A stretch of DNA of 64,000 bases from Marthasterias glacialis (lineage: Eukaryota; Echinodermata; Asteroidea; Forcipulatida; Asteriidae). Below, piece by piece: positions 57,073-64,000 of this stretch; position 1 is the stretch's first letter, and each line of letters starts with the position of its first letter. The notes under the pieces were generated by a model. The model saw nothing but the letters and a program-made list of their open reading frames with translations. It was not told where the DNA came from and did not search any database. The position numbers and the translations under genes were made by a program. Location: NCBI GenBank assembly GCA_911728455.2, contig OU452226.1, forward strand, positions 10,391,498 to 10,455,497. Reading direction: 5' to 3'.

Positions 57073-60000
57073 ATGGCGACCTCCATGGACCTATTCCGAA
57101 AACTTGGTGCTGGTCTAAAATTTGATTTGCAGCGCTTTAAAAGGGATGCCGAAAAGTTTGAGGTGATTTTAGAAATGTGTTTCAGTTTTTTAGATTTCTA
57201 ATTTGTCTTTTGCTTAATTAATTACTCAATACAAAATTAGGATATTTAAAAAATTATAAATTTACAAATATGTCAGATGTCCAGTTAAATTTAAAATTGT
57301 CATTTCCATGATTAAATTGTTGTGAAATGTGATTACTGATAGACCACCTGTGTCTTTAGTTGCGATAATTGTAACCCAGATTTTAGATTTTTTAATGGAT
57401 GTTGGGCTTTATTTCCGCTTTTTAATATTCCTCTCCAGAAATTGGTAGCTAAAATGTTAATTATTGACCTTGAAAAAAGATTTCATCTCGCAACCGAAAC
57501 TTTCGCGCATTCATGCCCATAAGCCGAAGTAACTAAAATGGCGTTTAGGGGGTAGTGTTGTCAAGCCCAACGTAGACGTGAAAATGGCTTATTTTTCATG
57601 ATTTCTACACTTTGTAATCATTCAAAGTGCCTGTTCCTTTCTGTATATATTTTGTCAACCTTTCTGGACAGGTAAGGATTAGACCCAGTAACTGGGGCGC
57701 TGTACTCCTTTTTTGAAATTTTTGACATTATCTGTCGTACTAGCGCCCCAGTCCGTGGTATATATGGAAAGTGCTCCGATTCGGAGTCCGAAGCGGTTTT
57801 TTCTGAATCAGTTACAAAATTGCCAAAATTGCAACAAGGACTCGACAGAATTGCTTGAAAATCGCCTACTGGCTTCTCCAAGTATCTACGGTGAAATAAA
57901 ATGCAGTTAATTGTACTCACGATCATTTTTGGTCCTCCAAATCGATGATTTTTAGCCCACTATCACGCATATATCAAATTTGCCGTTAGAATCGCCATTT
58001 TGAATGTGATACTCAACGACCGTTTCCTTATGCCTAAAACGCTGCGAGGATTGCGTGTTCGCTGAGGCCCTGACTTTCATATTGTTTTCCGCGCAGTCAA
58101 CGCAGGATACCAGGCTGTGTGTAGCGCCATTGTTCGCTGATGCCCTGACATTCATATTGATTTGCGCAGTCAACGCAGGATACCAGGCTACACAGCTGGT
58201 ATCCTGCATTGACTGCGCAAATCAATATGAATGTCAGGGCATCAGTGAACATTGGCGCTACACACAGCCTGGTATCCTGCGTTGACTGCGCGGAAAACAA
58301 TATGAAAGTCAGGGCCTCAGCGAACACGCAATCCTCGCAGCGTTTTAGGCATAAGGAAACGGTCGTTGAGTATCACATTCAAAATGGCGATTCTAACGGC
58401 AAATTTGATATATGCGTGATAGTGGGCTAAAAATCATCGATTTGGAGGACCAAAAATGATCGTGAGTACAATTAACTGCATTTTATTTCACCGTAGATAC
58501 TTGGAGAAGCCAGTAGGCGATTTTCAAGCAATTCTGTCGAGTCCTTGTTGCAATTTTGGCAATTTTGTAACTGATTCAGAAAAAAACCGCTTCGGACTCC
58601 GAATCGGAGCACTTTCCATATATACCACGGACTGGGGCGCTAGTACGACAGATAATGTCAAAAATTTCAAAAAAGGAGTACAGCGCCCCAGTTACTGGGT
58701 CTAGGTAAGGATATAATTTGACCTAAATTAAAGGGAGATAAAGTGGCAGCCGGATACGACATTTTTTACCCCAATCCTCCCGACAGATATGTAGGTTTTA
58801 AAGGTTCACTGAAATACAAAGTATTAATGCTTTTATGTTACACCTTATGATTTTTATAAAACGATTCACATGTAAGAAATAATTTTTTGCATTCCTGTGT
58901 ATTTTTCGCATAATTTGTTTTCTTTAAAAAATAAGTCTTCAGGAATGCCCACAAAAATAGGTCACTTGCTAACATGGCTTGATTCTCAACGTGACATCAC
59001 ATGCATTACATAATGTTTCCTGAGCTATTCCACAAAACAATTGTTCTGGGATTGGGTCTGCCAAAGGAATGACAAATATGTGTTCTTCTATTAACAAATT
59101 CATTCTTGGTTGTAATGCATGTGATGTCACGTTGAGAATCCAGCCATTGTTAGCGAATGACCTATTTTTGTGGGCGTTCCTGAAGACTTATTTTTTAAAG
59201 AAAACAAATTAACAAAATACACAGGAATGCAAAAAATGATTTCTTACAAGTGAATCGTTTTATAAAAATTATAAGGTGTAACACAAAAGCATGAATACTT
59301 TTTATTTCAGTGAACCTTTAACTGACATGACCAAGATACGATTATCGCAGCTGAGCTAGTGAGTGTGTCTTAAACTGTCGGGGAGTTTTATTATCACTAC
59401 ACTCAGTATAGAGTCAGGTTGCCTAAATAAATGCGCCACAAGGGCCTTTTTTCAAATTTGTCAAGTATGGCTGGGGCTAGCTCGGGTAGGGATTGTGTAA
59501 TCCCCGATTCCAGACCTTTGTCCTTTTGTTCCAAAAAGAGGATTACGAGACATCGAGACGCTTACATCATTGTTTATACATTGTATTTCGGCTCAATGGA
59601 GGTAAGTCAGAGTGAACCGAGTTTTCAGCCTTGTTTATGAATTGAGGAACAATTGGTCGTAGCTCACGGCCAAGGTTTTGCAATTTGCAATTCATGGTAC
59701 ATGTATTAAAAAATCCTGGTGCTATAAAGACAATCTTTGTTCTCTTGGTTCGGTTTAATCAAGGTTTCTTTGTGCCAGCAGTGCTCTCAAAGAAAAATGA
59801 TTCCGGCAATTCCAAGAGAATAATCCAATCAGGCTGGACAGGAAAAATGGAAGATTCCTGGCAGCAACTGGTTAACAGCATTGCAGATGTGAAAATCTGG
59901 ACTGTTTACCTCACTTATTGTGATTGTGCTTTGCCAAAAGTGCAAGAAGTACATGTAGGCTTCCACCCTTTGTAAGATTTCAATTGTTGTCTATTTGTAT

Positions 60001-63000
60001 ATTACTCAACATTTAATACTTTTTATGTTGTAAGAGAGTTCCTTTAACAGACTATAATCTGCTGCTGTAGGGAACCCATTGACCACCTCACTGCTGAAGT
60101 GCATTTTCCTCTTTTGCAAGTATCCTTCTTAAGGTATTTTCAATCATTTAACCAACAGATCATAAAGCCTGCATCAAAACAGGCTACAAAGCAGCAGATT
60201 TCAAAAGCTCTAGATATCTTTAGTGCCAAAGATGACCTCAGAGCAAACCAGGATGGCAGTGATACACAACAACAATCGGGTAGTGCCCAAGACGCCTCAC
60301 AAAGACATCAACGTCCGAAGAAGAAAGGGAAGAAGCGTCAAGCAGAACGGGTCTCTGCGGCATCAGAGATGAAGAGGAGTAGGAAGATGGACAAGGAGGA
60401 TGACGTCTTGGATGATGGAGAGGAGATGCAACTGATGTCTTCATTGCAGCCAGGCAGAAGGATCGATGATAAAAAACAGACGGCTGAGAAACAGGAGCAA
60501 GCAAGAAGAGATCAGGTATATTCTAATTAGTATATTCTTTTGGATCTTTCTTTTCTGCTGTGGATTAGATGTTAAACCATAGGTCCCATGTAATAAAACA
60601 AGTAGGCCTACACTGGCTGTGATTTTTTTCCCCGAACGATATCGCAAAAGCATGTTCTCAGACCCTTTTTCCCTTAAAAAAAAAAATATCATCGGAAAAC
60701 CAGAATTGTAAAGAAAAATGATAAAAACAATAAAAATCAAGTTTGAAGAGAAAATTGCCAAAAAGACTTGAAAAAAAAAAATAATGTGATAAAAAGAAAA
60801 CAAAAGACAGACTAGGATTTAAATCGGTATTCTTCAGCATCGCAGTCACGAGACTATCGACGCAAGCCACAAGCAGTTCAACCACACTGTGTTCTCATGA
60901 CTTTATATACATTCGCTGAAAATAAAATGGAAACCGTTTGGGAAAAACACTTTTTCACCCTGGTTTCTGGTTCATAGCCAGCACTTTTGTGAGCAGGTTG
61001 TCCTTAGACTTCCAAGCTACATTGATTAAGGCTGTGTTTGAATTGACAGAGTGGCTGTCGGTAAGGGTGGTGCAAAGGGCAGTCTGTGCTTCAATGCTTG
61101 GTCGCATTGTGATCCAGCTACAGTCGCTTGTTCAGCAACAGCCTAAAATTGTATTTGAGGCACCTTTGTTTTCACCACCAAAAATATACACCTGTAATAT
61201 ATATTTTTTGTTATCATGTTTGATTAAAGATAAATAAATGGATCAATAACACAAGGTTTTTGTCCTGCAGACCAGCTAGACCGACTTAAGTATAAAAAAA
61301 ATAGCTTTATTACTGTGGGTAGGTGATGGGATTGTGCCTTTGATGATACAAGCATGGAATTTGGCACACAGTCAGAGTATGTCATCGGAAAGATAGTTGG
61401 CTAAAAGAGCCATTGCAGATTTATCCTTTAAAGAAAACATATAGGTAGAATAAAAAGCAATGTCGGCCACTTTGAAAATTTTGAAATTCGCTTGTAATTC
61501 TACCTATTGCCAGATATCTTTCTCATGACATACTTTGACTGTATGCCCAATTCCATGCTTGTATCATCAGTGCACTATTCCCCCAAATAATTCCCCCATC
61601 CTCCCCACTACTTCACTAACCTCTGCCTTTCGTCTCACTTTTCCCAAATCCTACAAATTTTGTCATTTTTAGTAACTATCATCCAAGGATTTAATCCGTC
61701 TACCATTTCTTAAGAACATTTTCTTGTATCTTGTATTTTATAATAGGTCAACGCATTCAGACGAAACCACAAGATCCACGTACGGGGAACGGACATTCCT
61801 GATCCAGTGGGGACGTTTAGTCAGCTGCAGACCGAATACAATCTCCACTCAGACATCATTGAGAATATACACAGAGCCGGCTTCGTCGTTCCCACACAGA
61901 TTCAGATGCAAGCAATACCTGTAATGCTGCATGTAAGTACAGTAATGAACACCAAGCAGGGAAAGTCATGTCCCTGCTTTGATTGGTTGTCCATTGTTAG
62001 CTTCGCCTTGCACCAAGGAGTAAGTTCAATCAAGGACCAATGGTTAACTAGTGGTTGGTTAGTGACGTAGGTAGTTCATGCGCACTGAAGTTGAAGTGCC
62101 AAAGACTCTGGTCATGTCATGTCCATGCGACCATTGGAAAACGGCAAAATCAATGTTATCACTTTTCTGATAAATGGCCCCCTCTGCACTGTGCTTATAA
62201 AACAGCTCTTGGTAACCAGCGATGCGACGAACCTCGATAGGCTGGTCGTGATTAGTCGACTAGATTAGTCCAACCATCGGTGAGTTAGACCAGAGTTAGT
62301 CGAACTATGGTTAACTATGGTCCTTGATCAAACTTGCTGAAGGTTGCCTGTACTTTGACATAAATGCCCTTGTTCTACATTATCTACTCACCAGGCCCAT
62401 TTGCCTACAGGTGACCTCAATCCTCCAGTGTCCTCCTCTCCTATGTCACTCCACACCAAATTATTTGGACTCGGATAAGATTGGAATGCCTGACCCAGTG
62501 ATAAGCAATTGTTATTTGGGGCTACAGCCCTCATCCGTCTGAATCCTTTATTTCGGCAAAGAAGATAAAGAAGGATATTGTGCACCAACAGGATCAGAGG
62601 GCAGATAAATAACAGTAGTAACAAAAATGGAACAAACAGTTCGTTTTACTTGTTTTGCATCACGTAAGTTTGGTCCACATGCGCCCTCAGTGGTCACAGA
62701 TACTGCAAATTGTTTTAAGATGTTTAACCCCGGCTTTGAAATACTCTTCCTTTTTTGTGTGTGTGTAACAGAGACGGGAACTTTTGGCTTGTGCGCCAAC
62801 AGGATCCGGGAAAACAGCTGCTTTTATTCTCCCAGTTCTGGAACATTTGAAGGTACAGTTTAATTTCACAAGATTTTTGTACGTATAACTTCTGCTACCT
62901 TTTCTGCTCGTAAAGTCAATTCAAACTCAAGATGGAATCTTATTCAAAAGCCCCTGAATATACATCTAAGAAATTTGTCACCTCTGATGACTTTAGGTGG

Positions 63001-64000
63001 ATAACTGTAGCCAATTTATGTGCTGATTTTCTAACCCTGTTTAGCATAAATACTCCAAAATCCATACCCAAGTTTTGTCTTATTTTGATGGACTTTTTAC
63101 TGCTTTTTAATTTTTTACTTTTTACTAGCTAAATGAACAATGCTTGATGATCGGCGAGACAGATTCTGTAAAAGTTCATTGGTTTTGTTGTTGAGCAAGC
63201 GTAAAACAGGAGTTGTGTACAATTAGCCTTTCCCATGAAATATGCTAATTATATTCACGCACGCATACAGACATTATTGGTGAGCAAAACGCCATAGAGT
63301 TGTGCACTAGGCAGACACACAAACACGTGTGCGTCACGCCACCATTAGCCCCACAGAAAAAGGCGCGATGTTCCCTCATTTTGCCCACCAGTAGTGTTAG
63401 TGCACACGCGTGATGTGCAATTTACATGTTTCATGGGAAGGGTTTATTATGATGGATTGTGGGAAGACAAGTAATTTGAAACACCTGTTGAGAAGTTTAA
63501 GTGCTGGATTGGAGCGGGAGCTTGGATCAGGATTTAAACCAAAGACTATAGAGCGCCGTAGGCGCAAGATGGGGAACTCTGGCTGAAATGTGAAATCTCA
63601 CTGGATGCCATTTCGGCAAGTGATTCTATTGATACAACAATAGATACGTGCAGATCAGTGCAGACAATGACCATTGCTATCAATGAGAAAGAAAGCATTC
63701 ACTTGCCAAAATGGCGCCCATGCGTATTTCACTTTCCAACAATAGATAAAGGCCCAGTTCCCCATCTCGCGCCTTCGGCGCTCTATAATCTTTGGTTTAA
63801 ACCTTTCTTTTTTTTTCTACGGATGTATTTCTAATTGTTATTTTATCTACAGGAGCCAAGAAAGAAAGGGTTCCGTGCAGTTGTTGTTTCGCCTACCCGT
63901 GAGCTGGCCAATCAGACGTATCGTGAGTTCCAGAGGCTAGCTGAAGGACGGGGCCTGCGCATCCACGTGATTGAGAACACAGCAAAGGCAATCAAGAAGT
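57073..64000 (+). CDS. DDX52: DDX52/ROK1 DEAD-box RNA helicase, 5' part (window-truncated)
   Basis: DDX52 (yeast Rok1) is a nucleolar DEAD-box RNA helicase needed for 18S rRNA maturation in the small-subunit processome. Five exons join in frame: 57073-57162, 60159-60515, 61747-61932, 62772-62852 and 63853-64000 (open at the window end). Exon 1 gives [18 protein letters not shown], matching the human start (DLFRRLGAGAKFD). Exon 2 is the charged, low-similarity linker with KKKGKKRQ. Exon 3 gives [18 protein letters not shown] and the Q-motif region [14 protein letters not shown]. Exon 4 holds motif [11 protein letters not shown]. Exon 5 holds motif Ia, SPTRELANQ. Helicase motifs II-VI lie outside the window. 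Translation may start at Met1 or Met5 of MATSMDLF; Met5 matches the human start. Intron 1 is 2,996 nt and full of nested palindromic elements. Confidence 0.95.
57380..58770. mobile_element. GTATCCGGCTGCCACT-type element, interrupted by the 1,024-bp foldback
   Basis: Sequence on both sides of the foldback aligns with the intact element at 54046-54432 in reverse orientation: TTTTTTAATGGATGTTGGGC, TTAATATTCCTCT, GTCAAGCCCAACGTAGACGT and CCTTTCTGGACAGGTAAGG on the left, and AGTGGCAGCCGGATAC on the right. The left terminal repeat is eroded or missing. This gives a clear order of events: this element first, the foldback later. Confidence 0.75.
57680..58703. mobile_element. 1,024-bp near-perfect palindromic foldback element in DDX52 intron 1
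   Basis: The left arm (57680 to about 58188) and right arm (about 58198-58703) are near-identical reverse complements, meeting at GCAGGATACCAG / CTGGTATCCTGC with a loop of about nine bases. I saw only a handful of mismatches. The termini are TAGACCCAG...CTGGGTCTA and the flanks repeat GGTAAGGAT (57671-57679 and 58704-58712). The related element at 54.1 kb has the uninterrupted target. Mirrored open frames in both arms (58055-58285 plus, 58097-58327 minus) are a consequence of the palindrome and show no transposase similarity I can recognise. Confidence 0.92.
58798..59321. mobile_element. 524-bp palindromic element with TTAA ends in DDX52 intron 1
   Basis: Outer arms of about 200 bp are reverse complements: AAAGGTTCACTGAAAT near 58801 pairs with ATTTCAGTGAACCTTT near 59304, and CGTGACATCACATGCATTAC near 58990 pairs with GTAATGCATGTGATGTCACG near 59115. 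TTAA is present at both borders (58798-58801 and 59318-59321), as for piggyBac or Kolobok-type target sites. The centre is unpaired and non-coding. It lies only about 30 bases from the neighbouring interrupted element. Confidence 0.8.
59713..59880 (+). repeat. About 168-bp dispersed repeat, DDX52 intron 1
   Basis: Plus-strand partner of the repeat at 19575-19760 (GTTTCTTTGTGCCAGCAGTG). It lies about 280 bases upstream of DDX52 exon 2. Confidence 0.7.
61341..61569. repeat. Inverted repeat, arms about 55 bp, DDX52 intron 2
   Basis: GATGATACAAGCATGGAATT followed by GGCACACAGTCAGAGTATGTCAT at the left pairs with the reverse complement at 61515-61569. An inner pair (TAGGTAGAAT near 61442, ATTCTACCTA near 61498) extends the stem, so most of the element can fold. 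Confidence 0.75.
61747..64000 (+). CDS. DDX52: DDX52 helicase-core exons 3-5
   Basis: Exons 61747-61932 (62 codons), 62772-62852 (27 codons) and 63853-64000 all start in phase 0, so each could be spliced as a unit. They cover the Q-motif lead-in ([26 protein letters not shown]), the P-loop ([18 protein letters not shown]) and motif Ia ([18 protein letters not shown]). Human DDX52 has [18 protein letters not shown] and ISPTRELASQIHREL at these positions. Each exon is separated by an intron that contains a recognisable palindromic element, and the one at 63534-63800 ends about 50 bases before the exon 5 acceptor. Confidence 0.95.
62023..62335. mobile_element. Short inverted-repeat element in DDX52 intron 3
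   Basis: AGTTCAATCAAGGACCAATG at the left pairs with TGGTCCTTGATCAAACTT at the right, with further imperfect pairing of GGTTAACTAGTGGTTGG. No coding frame. The target duplication was not resolved by eye. Confidence 0.6.
62411..62579 (+). repeat. About 169-bp dispersed repeat, copy in DDX52 intron 3
   Basis: Related to 13653-13819 (shared CAGTGATAAGCAATTGTTAT, CTCGGATAAGATTGGAATGC), showing that one repeat family occupies introns of two unrelated genes. Confidence 0.75.
63534..63800. mobile_element. 267-bp inverted-repeat element with TTAA ends in DDX52 intron 4
   Basis: The ends pair over about 50 bp: TTAAACCAAAGACTATAGAG and GCGCCGTAGGCGCAAGATGG at the left, CCATCTCGCGCCTTCGGCGC and CTCTATAATCTTTGGTTTAA at the right. 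TTAA is at both edges. An inner pair (AATCTCACTGGATGCCATTT against AATGGCGCCCATGCG) is weaker. Its right edge is 52 bases from the exon 5 start, so it overlaps the branch-point zone. Confidence 0.8.

Noticed and set aside
58055-58327. Two near-identical small frames on opposite strands
   Set aside because: Direct outcome of the palindrome; no transposase or other domain.

Overview
ORGANISM. This is metazoan nuclear DNA: multi-exon genes with consistent GT-AG introns of about 0.1-3 kb, AT-rich introns and a dense load of short palindromic elements and tRNA-derived SINEs. The main gene joins an EP400-type N-terminus to a SRCAP-type ATPase, as expected of the single invertebrate Domino-type gene before the vertebrate EP400/SRCAP split. 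With the repeat style, this suggests a marine invertebrate deuterostome, probably an echinoderm. That assignment is inference. LAYOUT. (1) 1-3512: no gene seen; 3' UTR or flank of the first gene. (2) 3513-36294, minus strand: a complete SRCAP/Domino-type chromatin-remodelling ATPase. I reconstructed 33 coding exons whose splice phases all agree (11,394 nt, about 3,797 residues), with a probable non-coding first exon near 38.2-38.3 kb. (3) 38.4-41.4 kb: intergenic. (4) 41948-52243, minus strand: an unrecognised protein of about 2,624 residues, encoded by one 7.5-kb exon and two small 3' exons. It is highly charged, Ser/Asp-rich and built from degenerate internal repeats, with a non-repetitive C-terminus. 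A 484-bp inverted-repeat element sits five bases after its stop codon, and a decayed LINE reverse transcriptase fragment lies in its last intron. (5) 52.3-57.1 kb: intergenic with palindromic elements. (6) 57073-64000, plus strand: the 5' part of DDX52 (ROK1-type DEAD-box RNA helicase), five exons seen, cut by the window end. Its first intron carries a nested set of foldback elements, including an almost perfect 1,024-bp palindrome with a 9-bp target duplication and a matching empty site at 54.1 kb. HOW THE GENES RELATE. The three genes are independent units. The remodeller would act on nucleosomes (H2A.Z exchange and/or NuA4/TIP60-type function), DDX52 in nucleolar pre-rRNA processing, and the large acidic protein is probably nuclear, to judge only from composition. 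The window holds no operon, CRISPR array or virus.
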